Source of the DNA: Corynebacterium minutissimum
GTDB taxonomy: Bacteria > Actinomycetota > Actinomycetes > Mycobacteriales > Mycobacteriaceae
Direction of reading: 5' to 3'
Length of the DNA: 64,000 bases
NCBI RefSeq assembly: GCF_016889765.1
Contig: NZ_CP069533.1
Span: 434,001 to 498,000, forward strand
Shown: piece after piece, positions 54,232-62,541 of the stretch
Layout of the letters: each line of letters opens with the position of its first letter
How positions within the stretch are numbered: position 1 is the first letter of the stretch
Made by a program: the position numbers and the translations under genes
The notes under the pieces: model-generated
Seen by the model: only the letters and a program-made list of their open reading frames with translations
Database searches by the model: none
What the model was told of the DNA's origin: nothing

Positions 54232-54250
54232 CACCCCAACAAAACACAAA

Positions 54251-54309
54251 AGCGCCGCACCACTCTGCATGCGATGACTAACGTCATCACCGCAAAGTAG
54301 TACGGCGCT
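54251..54309 (-). terminator. Two-level stem terminator of the DUF3040 gene
   Basis: An outer stem AGCGCCG/CGGCGCT (54251-54257 and 54303-54309) encloses an inner GATGAC/GTCATC stem (54273-54278, 54283-54288). On the minus strand the outer stem is followed by TTTTGTGTTTTG. It lies 20 bases beyond the DUF3040 stop and separates this gene from mraZ. Confidence 0.75.
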
Positions 54310-54328
54310 AGAAAGCTAGTGAGAGCTC

Positions 54329-54730
54329 TTAACGCTCCTCAAAACGACGGCGGAAGTTATCTTCCAAACGATCGCCCATACCACCATGTCGTTTCTTCGA
54401 CTGCTGGGGACGGGACGAAGAGGCAGTGGAAACAGACACCAAGGAGTCTCCAGAGTTTCCACGCAGCATCCAGACACCTGCACCAAACATCACAAGGAAG
54501 CCGAGAATGGAGAGTGCGATAAACCATAGCGACTGCTGCGCGAGAGCGATACCGCCCACCATCATGCACAGGCCGACGACAACGAGTGCCACTCCACGGA
54601 GGGTAATGGCACCGGATCCCCCGCCAAAGGAGGAATCACCAGTTACAGACGCACCAAAGTCGGGGTCATTGGCCAGCAGCGACTGCTCAATTTCACGCAG
54701 TGCTTGCTGTTCTTGCTCAGAAAGGGCCAC
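54329..54730 (-). CDS. DUF3040 membrane protein
   Basis: The 133-residue protein starts with the DUF3040 signature MALSEQEQQALREIEQSL (residues 1-18, a helix), a Gly/Ser-rich linker, two transmembrane helices (about 43-62 and 67-88), and a basic, arginine-rich C-terminus. The domain is widespread in Actinobacteria and usually adjacent to dcw genes; its role is unknown. It is transcribed on the same strand as the dcw cluster but has its own terminator at 54251-54309. Confidence 0.88.
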   Translation of the reverse strand: MALSEQEQQALREIEQSLLANDPDFGASVTGDSSFGGGSGAITLRGVALVVVGLCMMVGGIALAQQSLWFIALSILGFLVMFGAGVWMLRGNSGDSLVSVSTASSSRPQQSKKRHGGMGDRLEDNFRRRFEER

Positions 54731-54897
54731 AGCGTCCTCCGTAGTGAGATTCGGGTAAATGATGTCTTTTTAGGGAATGTCTACCTCTATAACGTCAAGA
54801 GTAGCGAGATAGTTCCCGCAAAGACAGTCCGTCTCCCTGCGCCCGGCTACTACGTCACCACGATCACAAAAATAACTGCCAACTGCAGCTAATCCCA

Positions 54898-55341
54898 CTA
54901 CGCAGCCAAGCCACCGAAACCGAGTTCAGATTCGGTCGCGTCGACATATCGCGCAGCCAGCGCCAAATACTCATAGACAGCATCCTCATGAGGAACTGGA
55001 TCCATTCCCGACGCCACACGAGAACGCACCCGCGAGTACTCCTTAAACTCTGCCGCCCACTGAGCGTCCGCCGGACCTACGAGGGCAACCTGCTCCCATG
55101 CAGAAGTAGGCAGACGGCGACGCCGAGACACCGACGATGCTGCTACCCGCGCCCCGGCTGCACGCAGCGACGCACGATAAGCCATCTCTAGAGCGTCTTC
55201 AAAGCGACCCTGCGCGGCACTTGAGCGGGCATCCGCCAGCAAATCAAGGGCCTGAGTTAGAAAGCGATCGCGCCGGACACTTTGCATTGACTCTCGCCTA
55301 CGCCCCCGCGCTGCCGCTGTTGCTGAAATTACCTGTGCCAT
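54898..55341 (-). CDS. HEPN-like SAV_6107 family protein
   Basis: This is a 147-residue, mostly helical protein (FLTQALDLLADARSSAAQGRFEDALEMAYRASLRAAGARV). It matches the SAV_6107-type HEPN family of actinobacteria, near the dcw cluster in many genomes. HEPN domains are often RNases or ligand-binding modules, but the RxxxxH ribonuclease motif is not visible here, so no activity is claimed. ATG 55341 has AAGGAGGAG eight bases upstream; the earlier in-frame M is less well placed. Confidence 0.8.
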   Translation of the reverse strand: MAQVISATAAARGRRRESMQSVRRDRFLTQALDLLADARSSAAQGRFEDALEMAYRASLRAAGARVAASSVSRRRRLPTSAWEQVALVGPADAQWAAEFKEYSRVRSRVASGMDPVPHEDAVYEYLALAARYVDATESELGFGGLAA

Positions 55342-55599
55342 GACCACTCCTCCTTGTTTGCCATAACCGCACCTACTGACTGTGTGCCCGAGACACTCAC
55401 CTGTGACGTTTCCCTAAGCTTCTGCGAATCACTGTAGGACCGCCTCCGTACATCCACCCCTAACATTAGTTCACGTGTTCGACTCTTGCAACGGTTTAAG
55501 TAAATTATTCCTCGTTTTTCGAACGCTAACGCGACGACTCCAACCTTCATTTTTCGGTTCCACTTTCGCCGGCTGTACGGATCTGTTGTTATTAGAACT

Positions 55600-56184
55600 G
55601 TGAGTTATACGCTGCGCCGTTTGAGCCCCCAAGAGTTCGCGATTGCCCTTCCACAGTTGGTAGACATCTATATCGAGGCCATGGGCTACTCAGAGGCCAT
55701 GCGTGACAACTCGATCGCGCGCTGGAAGTCAGACCTCATGCGGCCAGGTTTTTCCTGCGTGGTCGCCACCACCGAGTACGGAATCTCCGGCTTTGCCTAC
55801 GGTTTCTTAGGCTCCCCTGATACGTGGTGGGATAGGCAGCTCCGCCGTGCATTGATGACTATTGGCGGCCCCAGCCCGGAACAGGAGGACATCCTCCATA
55901 ACTATTTTGAGCTCGCAGAAATCCACGTCCGCCCAGCAGAACAGGGCCACGGGCTTGGCCGCAGCATTCTCGAAGCCCTCGCTTGGAATCTGCCGGCGCG
56001 CTACATCCTCTTATCCACGCCCGAGCATCCAGGCGAAGCCAACTCCGCCTTCCGCTTATATCGCCGCATGGGCTTTACAGATTTCCTGCGCCAGCTCTAC
56101 TACCCTGCCGATTCACGGCCTTTCGCTATCCTGCAGTCCTCCGTACCGCTCACGCCCGTCGACACCACCCAACCTGGCGCTTAA
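55600..56184 (+). CDS. GNAT family N-acetyltransferase
   Basis: This 194-residue GCN5-type acetyltransferase has the acetyl-CoA loop with QGHGLGRSIL (around residue 113-122) preceded by the beta strand AEIHVRP. The acetyl acceptor is unknown. The start is GTG 55600, with no strong ribosome-binding site but a TATTAG sequence 7-12 bases upstream that could be the -10 of a leaderless transcript. 33 bases separate it from idsA on the same strand. Confidence 0.85.
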   Translation: MSYTLRRLSPQEFAIALPQLVDIYIEAMGYSEAMRDNSIARWKSDLMRPGFSCVVATTEYGISGFAYGFLGSPDTWWDRQLRRALMTIGGPSPEQEDILHNYFELAEIHVRPAEQGHGLGRSILEALAWNLPARYILLSTPEHPGEANSAFRLYRRMGFTDFLRQLYYPADSRPFAILQSSVPLTPVDTTQPGA

Positions 56185-56216
56185 CCTGCTCGCCCCTGCC
56201 AGGTATCGTGACAAGT

Positions 56217-57308
56217 GTGACTGAACCGAAGATTCCTACCCTGGACGATATCCCCGCTGCCGTGCGCGCTGAGCTTGCCTTCTTCCTCGACGGACAGCGC
56301 GACTCCATCGCCGCTATTGGCCAGCCGGTAACCCACGCCATCTCCTACTTGGAATCCTTTGTTCTTAATGGTGGAAAACGCATCCGCCCGCTCTATGCCT
56401 GGGCCGGCTTCGTGGGCGCACATGGTCTGGAGGGATCGGAATCGCCGGAGGCAATGCTGCGCGCTGCCTCCTCACTCGAGTTCATTCAAGCGTGCGCGCT
56501 TATCCACGATGACATTGTGGATGCCTCCGATACCCGGCGCGGGAACCCCACCGTTCACCGAGGAGTCGCTGCCCGCCATCGCGAATTGGAATTGAATGGA
56601 GACGCAGATTTCTTCGGCCAATCTCTCGCCATCCTCATCGGCGATATGGCACTGGTCTGGGCAGAAGACATGCTCCAGGATTCAGGTCTGAGCCCTGAGG
56701 CACTTGCTCGCGTGCGCGAGCCTTGGCGCGGTATGCGCCGCGAGGTTATCGGGGGCCAGATGCTGGATATCTCACTCGAGGCTGAGGGCTCCGAGGATGC
56801 CTCCTTGGCGGATTCCGTGAACCGATTTAAGACGGCCGCCTACACCATCGAACGCCCACTCCACCTTGGTGCGGCTGTGGCAGGGGCATCGGAGGAGCTC
56901 ATCGCTGCCTTCCGCGGCTACGGCCGCGATATTGGTATCGCCTTTCAGCTTCGTGATGACCTTCTCGGAGTTTTTGGTGACCCCGCTATTACCGGTAAAC
57001 CTGCCGGTGACGATCTCCGCGAGGGCAAGCGCACCGTGTTGCTCTCCCTCGCGCTGCAGCGCACGGATGCCACTGACCCCGTCGCCGCGGCAGAGCTTCG
57101 TCGCCTCATTGGCCAAACCGAAGACCCCGATGAGATTTCGCGTATGGCTGAGATTATCGCTGAGTCGGGAGCGCCGGACGTCGTCGAGCAGCGCATCACC
57201 GAACTGACACAGTCGGGCCTGTCGCACTTGTACGACGCCCACGTCTCTCCAGATGTGACTGCAACGCTGGAGGATCTTGCCCGCAAATCCACCGCCCGCC
57301 GGATGTAG
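56217..57308 (+). CDS. idsA: Polyprenyl (geranylgeranyl) diphosphate synthase
   Basis: The 363-residue enzyme chains IPP onto allylic diphosphates. The first aspartate-rich motif DDIVDASDTRRG (about 97-108) and the second QLRDDLLGVFGD (about 243-254) are present. Corynebacterial IdsA makes GGPP for longer polyprenols and carotenoids. GTG 56217 is the chosen start; GTG 56208 is nine bases earlier. It precedes mptA directly (1-base gap), so both are likely one transcript; polyprenyl-phosphate is the lipid carrier that MptA needs, which fits. Confidence 0.88.
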   Translation: MTEPKIPTLDDIPAAVRAELAFFLDGQRDSIAAIGQPVTHAISYLESFVLNGGKRIRPLYAWAGFVGAHGLEGSESPEAMLRAASSLEFIQACALIHDDIVDASDTRRGNPTVHRGVAARHRELELNGDADFFGQSLAILIGDMALVWAEDMLQDSGLSPEALARVREPWRGMRREVIGGQMLDISLEAEGSEDASLADSVNRFKTAAYTIERPLHLGAAVAGASEELIAAFRGYGRDIGIAFQLRDDLLGVFGDPAITGKPAGDDLREGKRTVLLSLALQRTDATDPVAAAELRRLIGQTEDPDEISRMAEIIAESGAPDVVEQRITELTQSGLSHLYDAHVSPDVTATLEDLARKSTARRM

Positions 57309-57309
57309 C

Positions 57310-58842
57310 ATGGCTGCCCGCACATCCACGCGTATTGCCCTACGCATCCCCAACCCGCTTCCCTTGGGCATTGTCGCCAGCATCATTCTGGCGTTGGCGT
57401 CCTTCTCCGGCGGCGCTACCCGCAACCGGGGCGGCGTCTTGGAGGCGCTCAATATTGGCTTCCTTGCTTACGGACACGGCCGCAACATCGGCATGGTCCT
57501 GTATTGGATTGGCCTCTTCGGTCTTGTCGGCGCGTGGGTCCTGGCTGGGCGTCACGTCATTGCCCCGCAGCTCAAGGATCCAAAACCGGAGGGCGGTCTG
57601 CGCGACATCCAACGTATGTTGCTCAGCTGGATTGCTCCCTTGCTCATAGCCGCACCACTCGCGTCCCGGGATGTCTATTCCTATCTCATGCAGGGAGCCA
57701 TGGTGCGTGACGGCTTCGATCCCTACACCGAAGGTGCCGCGGTCAACCCCGGGCCATTCCTCTTGGAAGTGTCCCACGACTGGCGCAACACCACCACGCC
57801 CTATGGGCCGCTGCATTTGTGGATGGGCAAGGGCGTCACACAGCTGGTTGGTGATCACGTTGCCGCCGGCATCATCGTCTACAAGATCGTTTCCGTCATC
57901 GGCTTCGCTGCCATCGCTTGGTCCATCCCGCGTCTAGCCCGCGCTATCGGCGGGGATCCCGCATTGGCGTTGTGGCTGGGTGTGGCCAACCCCGTCATGA
58001 TTCTGCATCTGATCGGCGGCATGCACAACGAATCCGTCATGGTCGGCTTGGTCTCGCTTGGGCTTCTCGCGGCGGTCCACCACAAGTTTCATGCCAGCCT
58101 CCTGCTCGTGGGCATTGCAGTTTCGCTCAAAGCGACGGCCGTGTTCGCCGCGCCGTTCATCGTGTGGCTCATGGTTCACCACTGGGCACCGGAAGGGACG
58201 AAGGCGCTCAAACGAGTCGGTATTTTCCTTCTGTCCGGAATCATTGCCGTGGCTGAGGTCGCGTCAGCGGTTGCGGTGATCACGTGGGCGTCGGGAAGCT
58301 CGTGGGGCTGGCTCTCACAGATCAGCGGCAACTCCAAGGTGATCAACCCGTTGGCGGGGCCGACGCTGCTTGCCGACGTCCTCGTGCCCCTCATCCAATT
58401 CTTCTCACCCGAGACGACCTACAACGGCGTGCTCGGGGTATTGCGTTCTGCCGGCATGGTGCTCATGCTGCTCGGGCTCGTCCTCGTGTGGTGGTGGGGT
58501 CGCACCGGCGTGCGCCGCGCCATCGCCGCCACGGCTGCGGCCTACCAAGTGGCATTCGTCTTCAACTCCGTCACGCTGCCCTGGTACTACGCCTCAGTGT
58601 CGACGCTGATGGGCACGTTCCGCCCGCCGCTGCCCATCCTCAAGCTCGCTACGGGCGCCACCTTCTTCATCGGAGTTGCCTTTGCTGGTGACGGAAACCA
58701 CCAGCTCTACAACTGGTTCTGGGTCATCGGCATGGTAGTCGTGGCATGGAGCGCCACGCAGTGGATCTTTGCTGGTGTTCCTGCAAGGTCGGCGTCTAAG
58801 ACGCCGACGGTTAAAAGGCCGAGGCCTGCGCGCGCCGAATAA
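57310..58842 (+). CDS. mptA: Alpha-(1->6)-mannosyltransferase MptA (GT-C)
   Basis: MptA extends the mannan core of lipomannan/lipoarabinomannan, using polyprenyl-phosphomannose on the outer face of the membrane. The 510-residue protein has about 12-13 helices and the GT-C acidic motif SRDVYSY (around residue 118-124) followed by GFDPYTEG. A second NPVMILHLIGGMHNESVMVG stretch is typical of MptA/MptB. ATG 57310 starts just after the idsA stop. The idsA-mptA-Rv2175c-pknL order matches that recalled for mycobacteria and C. glutamicum, which supports MptA rather than its paralogue MptB. The last 30 bases overlap the antisense Rv2175c gene. Confidence 0.88.
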   Translation: MAARTSTRIALRIPNPLPLGIVASIILALASFSGGATRNRGGVLEALNIGFLAYGHGRNIGMVLYWIGLFGLVGAWVLAGRHVIAPQLKDPKPEGGLRDIQRMLLSWIAPLLIAAPLASRDVYSYLMQGAMVRDGFDPYTEGAAVNPGPFLLEVSHDWRNTTTPYGPLHLWMGKGVTQLVGDHVAAGIIVYKIVSVIGFAAIAWSIPRLARAIGGDPALALWLGVANPVMILHLIGGMHNESVMVGLVSLGLLAAVHHKFHASLLLVGIAVSLKATAVFAAPFIVWLMVHHWAPEGTKALKRVGIFLLSGIIAVAEVASAVAVITWASGSSWGWLSQISGNSKVINPLAGPTLLADVLVPLIQFFSPETTYNGVLGVLRSAGMVLMLLGLVLVWWWGRTGVRRAIAATAAAYQVAFVFNSVTLPWYYASVSTLMGTFRPPLPILKLATGATFFIGVAFAGDGNHQLYNWFWVIGMVVVAWSATQWIFAGVPARSASKTPTVKRPRPARAE

Positions 58843-59203
58843 CCTCGCGCGCGAGGTGACCATGCAGTCCATCAATGGGACGCCCCGGCAAAGAGTCATC
58901 CTCGGTAAACAGGTGCGCCAAGATTTCGTTATCGTGCCACCCGTTGTCCGAAAGCACAGTAATCACGCCCGAGACGTACTTGGAAATGGCGCCCTTTGAG
59001 TTAAAGAAGGACGCGGGGACTAGGCGGTTTCCCTCTGGGTCACGCCAAGCAATGAACTTGCGGGCATTGAGCAAGTCAAAGACGCGGGTGATAGGAAGAT
59101 CCAACTTTTCAGCCACGTCTTTGAGCGTCAGCAGCTCCTCGCCGGCGAGCAACTCGACCAGTTCGGGATGGGAATTCTCTTCAGGTTTCGCAGAATTAGT
59201 CAC
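58811..59203 (-). CDS. Rv2175c-family DNA-binding protein (PknL partner)
   Basis: The 130-residue winged-helix protein (LLTLKDVAEKLDLPITRVFDLLNARKFIAW) has the C-terminal LHGHLAREVIRRAQASAF end of the Rv2175c family. In mycobacteria Rv2175c binds DNA and is phosphorylated by PknL, encoded next door. The gene is divergent to pknL, with 56 bases between starts, and overlaps the mptA 3' end by 32 bases in antisense. GTG 59203 is six bases from a TACAGT box (59211-59216 on the minus strand), so a leaderless transcript is possible; GTG 59209 is an alternative start. Confidence 0.85.
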   Translation of the reverse strand: MTNSAKPEENSHPELVELLAGEELLTLKDVAEKLDLPITRVFDLLNARKFIAWRDPEGNRLVPASFFNSKGAISKYVSGVITVLSDNGWHDNEILAHLFTEDDSLPGRPIDGLHGHLAREVIRRAQASAF

Positions 59204-59259
59204 AGACACAACTGTAGCGGGATCACACTTTGAGGAGAGGATCGACCATACTGGAATCC

Positions 59260-60498
59260 ATGACAAGGCTGAACGTGGGCGACATTCTTGAGGGACGCTA
59301 TCGTATCGACCAGCCGATCGCCCGCGGCGGCATGTCCACTGTGTACCGCTGCGTGGATATGCGTTTGGGCCGCGCCGTCGCCGCCAAGGTCATGGATGAG
59401 CGCTATCACGATGACCCCGTTTTCGTCACTCGTTTCGAGCGCGAGGCCCGCGCCATGGCGCAACTGAGCCACCCCAACCTCGTCGGGGTCCATGACTTCT
59501 CCGCGGACGGACTGCCTATTTATCTCATTATGGAGCTCATCACCGGCGGCACCTTACGCGAGCTTCTCGCGGAGCGTGGCCCCATGCCGCCGCATGCCGC
59601 CGCTGGTGTCATGCATTCGGTCTTGGCGGGACTCAGCGAAGTCCACGACGCCGGGCTCGTACACCGCGATATCAAGCCGGATAATGTGCTCATCACGAAC
59701 ACGCACCGCGTCAAAGTAGGTGACTTCGGTCTCGTGCGCTCAACGCGCGCGGATCACGATAGTTCCGGCCAGATTGTCGGCACCGTCAGCTACCTCTCCC
59801 CGGAGCAGGTCACCGGCGCGGAGATTTCACCGGCTTCCGACGTCTATTCGGCGGGAATTGTGCTCTTCGAGCTGCTCACAGGCACCGTTCCCTTCAGTGG
59901 TGAAACTCCGCTGGCCCATGCCACCGCCCGCGTTCACGCGGATGTCCCCGCGCCTTCCTCACGTATCGAAGGCGTGCCGATGCTTTTCGACGCCCTCGTG
60001 GCCACCGCCACCGCACGCCACCCTGGCGAGCGTTTCGCCGATGCAGGCGAGTTCCTCGATGCTTTGGACGATGTCTCCCGCGAGCTTCAGCTGCCGGCCT
60101 TTACAGTCCCCATCCCCCATAATTCGGCCGCTGCCCGCACCGCCGCGGTACCCACGGATTTTGCCGGCACTGGCAATACCCGAGTCTTCGAAGCAACCTC
60201 TGCGCTCAACACTCCGCGGTCTGACGCGCCCCAGCCAGTTGCACCAGACTTCGAGACACGCGTCGAACCGCCCGTGGCTCCCCCTCTGGCTGAGCCGCCG
60301 GTGCCGGTCGAGGAGTCCTACGCTCCTGCCGGTGCTGAAGAAGAACCCGAGGAACGCCCCTTGACCAACCGCAGCGCGGTCTCCCTTTTCGGGTTTCTTA
60401 TCCTCGTTAGCCTCGCCACGCTCGCCGTTGCGGTGGCGGCGTGGTGGTTTGGCTCCGGAGAATACGGCACGTGGCCGATTCTCTGGAGACCGTACTAG
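59260..60498 (+). CDS. pknL: Serine/threonine protein kinase PknL
   Basis: This is a 412-residue membrane-anchored kinase. A complete catalytic domain (about 14-275) shows the glycine loop (ARGGMSTV, 21-28), lysine 43, HRDIKPDN (135-142), DFG (155-157) and activation-loop residues up to SPEQ. A Pro/Glu-rich juxtamembrane stretch, one transmembrane helix near residues 373-395 and only a ~12-residue outside tail follow; unlike PknB there are no PASTA repeats. It likely acts with the divergently encoded Rv2175c protein, and phosphorylation of that protein is recalled for mycobacteria. The ATG at 59260 follows GGAATCC. Confidence 0.93.
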   Translation: MTRLNVGDILEGRYRIDQPIARGGMSTVYRCVDMRLGRAVAAKVMDERYHDDPVFVTRFEREARAMAQLSHPNLVGVHDFSADGLPIYLIMELITGGTLRELLAERGPMPPHAAAGVMHSVLAGLSEVHDAGLVHRDIKPDNVLITNTHRVKVGDFGLVRSTRADHDSSGQIVGTVSYLSPEQVTGAEISPASDVYSAGIVLFELLTGTVPFSGETPLAHATARVHADVPAPSSRIEGVPMLFDALVATATARHPGERFADAGEFLDALDDVSRELQLPAFTVPIPHNSAAARTAAVPTDFAGTGNTRVFEATSALNTPRSDAPQPVAPDFETRVEPPVAPPLAEPPVPVEESYAPAGAEEEPEERPLTNRSAVSLFGFLILVSLATLAVAVAAWWFGSGEYGTWPILWRPY

Positions 60499-60501
60499 CT
60501 T

Positions 60502-61890
60502 CTAGTTGCGCAGCATTTCCGCGATGAGGAAGGACAGCTCCAGCGATTGCTGGGTGTTCAAGCGCGGGTCCACGGCAGATTCGTAGCGGCCCGGCAGGTC
60601 TACGTCGGTGATATCCTCAGCGCCACCGAGGCACTCGGTCACGTCCTCACCGGTGAACTCGAGATGCACGCCGCCTGGGTGGGTCCCCAGCTCGCGGTGA
60701 ACCTCGAAGAATCCCTGAACCTCATCGACAATTTTGTCGAAGTGGCGGGTCTTGTAGCCGTTGGACGCAGTGAAGGTGTTGCCGTGCATCGGGTCGGACT
60801 GCCAGACCACCTTGTGGCCGGATTCCTCCACTGCCTTGATAATCGGGGGCAGTACGGAGCGCACCTTGTCGTGGCCCATACGAGCAATCATGGTGAGGCG
60901 GCCCGGCTCACGGTTCGGGTCAAGCTTTTCCGCGTACTCCACTGCCTGCTCCGGAGTCACGCCAGGGCCCAGCTTGATGCCCACTGGATTGCCAATGATG
61001 GACGCAAACGCCACGTGGAAGTCCTCGATGCCGCGGGTACGCTCGCCGATCCACAACTGGTGAGCGGACAAATCATAGAGCTTGGTTTCCCCATTGAAAT
61101 CTGTGCCGAGTCGCAGCATGGAGCGCTCGTAATCCTTCAGCAGGGCTTCGTGAGAGCAGTAAATCTCCGCCGAGCGCAGGGTTTCATCGGACACGCCACA
61201 AGCATTCATGAACGCCAGGCCGTTTTCAATCTCGTTGGCCAGAGCCTGGTAACGGGCACCCGCCGGCGAGTTCGCCACGAATTCGCGGTTCCATTCATGC
61301 AGGCGGTACAGGTCCGCGGTGCCGGAGTGCGTGAGGGAGCGAACCAGGTTCATTGCAGCCGACGAGTTTGCATAAGCACGAATCATGCGGGCGGGGTCGT
61401 GGCGGCGAGACTCCTCGTTGGCTTCAACGCCGTTGACGATGTCGCCGCGGTAGTTGTACAGGCCGTTCGCATCGAGATCAGAGGAACGCGGCTTCGCGTA
61501 CTGGCCGGCAATTCGCCCCAGCTTCACTACCGGGGTAGACGCGCCATAGGTCAAGACCACAGCCATCTGCAGCAGGGTCTTGATGTTGCCGCGAATGTGC
61601 GGCTCAGTGTTGGATTCAAAAGTCTCTGCGCAATCGCCGCCCTGGAGGAGGAAGGCTTTGCCCAAGGCGACGTCGGCAAGCTTGCGCTTGAGCTCCTCAA
61701 TTTCCGGGGCCACGACGATGGGCGGGACCGATTCCAGAATCTTGCGCACGTTATCTGCTTGCAGCTGGTCCCAGCTAGGCTGTTGCTTGGCCTCACGTGC
61801 AATAACGTCCTGGAACTTCTCGTTGATGCCCTCCGGCAGCGGCGGCAGATCAGGAAGCACTTCTTTGGGAATATCTACTGTCCAACTCAC
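60502..61890 (-). CDS. aroG: Class II 3-deoxy-D-arabino-heptulosonate-7-phosphate synthase
   Basis: First enzyme of the shikimate pathway: condenses phosphoenolpyruvate and erythrose-4-phosphate. The 462-residue plant-like (class II) enzyme has LQGGDCAETFE near residue 88, a PxxYxx-like KPRSSDLDANGLYNYRGD and the conserved WQSDPMHGNTF metal/substrate site near the C-terminus. ATG 61890 gives MSWTVDIPKEVLPDLPPLP, the typical N-terminus. It converges with pknL, three bases apart. In corynebacteria this class II enzyme works with chorismate mutase. Confidence 0.95.
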   Translation of the reverse strand: MSWTVDIPKEVLPDLPPLPEGINEKFQDVIAREAKQQPSWDQLQADNVRKILESVPPIVVAPEIEELKRKLADVALGKAFLLQGGDCAETFESNTEPHIRGNIKTLLQMAVVLTYGASTPVVKLGRIAGQYAKPRSSDLDANGLYNYRGDIVNGVEANEESRRHDPARMIRAYANSSAAMNLVRSLTHSGTADLYRLHEWNREFVANSPAGARYQALANEIENGLAFMNACGVSDETLRSAEIYCSHEALLKDYERSMLRLGTDFNGETKLYDLSAHQLWIGERTRGIEDFHVAFASIIGNPVGIKLGPGVTPEQAVEYAEKLDPNREPGRLTMIARMGHDKVRSVLPPIIKAVEESGHKVVWQSDPMHGNTFTASNGYKTRHFDKIVDEVQGFFEVHRELGTHPGGVHLEFTGEDVTECLGGAEDITDVDLPGRYESAVDPRLNTQQSLELSFLIAEMLRN

Positions 61891-61950
61891 ACCCAGTATT
61901 AAACCATCTCGCGCCTATAGTGCGTTAGTTAATCCCCCGATTGCCCCACC

Positions 61951-62460
61951 TTATAGATTCACGCGGTTGCCGCGGCTCAACGGCAGGTGTTGCTCGCAGG
62001 TGCGGAACTTGGCGAGGTTATGGCGGGCGTCGACAAGCGCATCGTGGTTCCCATTCGGCACGGGCGGCAGCGTGGGGCGGCCGGCAAACTCCCAATACTG
62101 CTTCAGCTCACGCGTGTAGCGCGGCAGCCCCTTGGGCAGCCCAGCCATGTCGCCCCAGAGCTGAGCCAAGACCACATGGTCGTAGGCGCCGACCCATGCC
62201 CACAGCTCAATGGGGCTGGAATGGCCGCCCATAAACTCGAGGAGTTCCTCACGGATAGTGGCGCGGGACTTCCACACCTCGTTGCCGGGACTCGGCAGTT
62301 TGTCTAGGACGTTCTCACGTACCCAGGCATTCGCCTTGGAGGGGTCGAAATCGGTGGACACGGCATAGTATTCGCTACCGTCTTCGCCCACGATGCCGAT
62401 GGAGACCAACTCGATGGTCGATCCGTCCTCGATAAACTCGGTGTCGTAGAAGTAGCGCAC
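61951..62460 (-). CDS. 3'-5' exoribonuclease, Rv2179c family
   Basis: This 169-residue RNase of the DEDD superfamily begins MRYFYDTEFIEDG in mycobacteria; here the GTG at 62460 starts the same YFYDTEFIEDG (catalytic Asp, Glu). A second Asp in WAWVGAYDHVVLAQLWGDM and HDALVDARHNL (His/Asp) complete the active site. The mycobacterial homologue degrades poly(A)-like 3' ends. The frame starts upstream at ATG 62487, which would add nine residues not present in homologues. It lies about 60 bases after aroG on the same strand. Confidence 0.87.
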   Translation of the reverse strand: MRYFYDTEFIEDGSTIELVSIGIVGEDGSEYYAVSTDFDPSKANAWVRENVLDKLPSPGNEVWKSRATIREELLEFMGGHSSPIELWAWVGAYDHVVLAQLWGDMAGLPKGLPRYTRELKQYWEFAGRPTLPPVPNGNHDALVDARHNLAKFRTCEQHLPLSRGNRVNL

Positions 62461-62541
62461 GGTTTCGTATCCTAGCCTCTCTTCCATTCCCCATTGTCAC
62501 CGGGGCCCATACTCAGCACCGATACTTCCCCTGCCGTAAAC

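Noticed and set aside
60547..61902. 451-codon frame opposite aroG
   Set aside because: It is an antisense shadow of a strongly conserved enzyme gene, without start signals or a recognisable domain.
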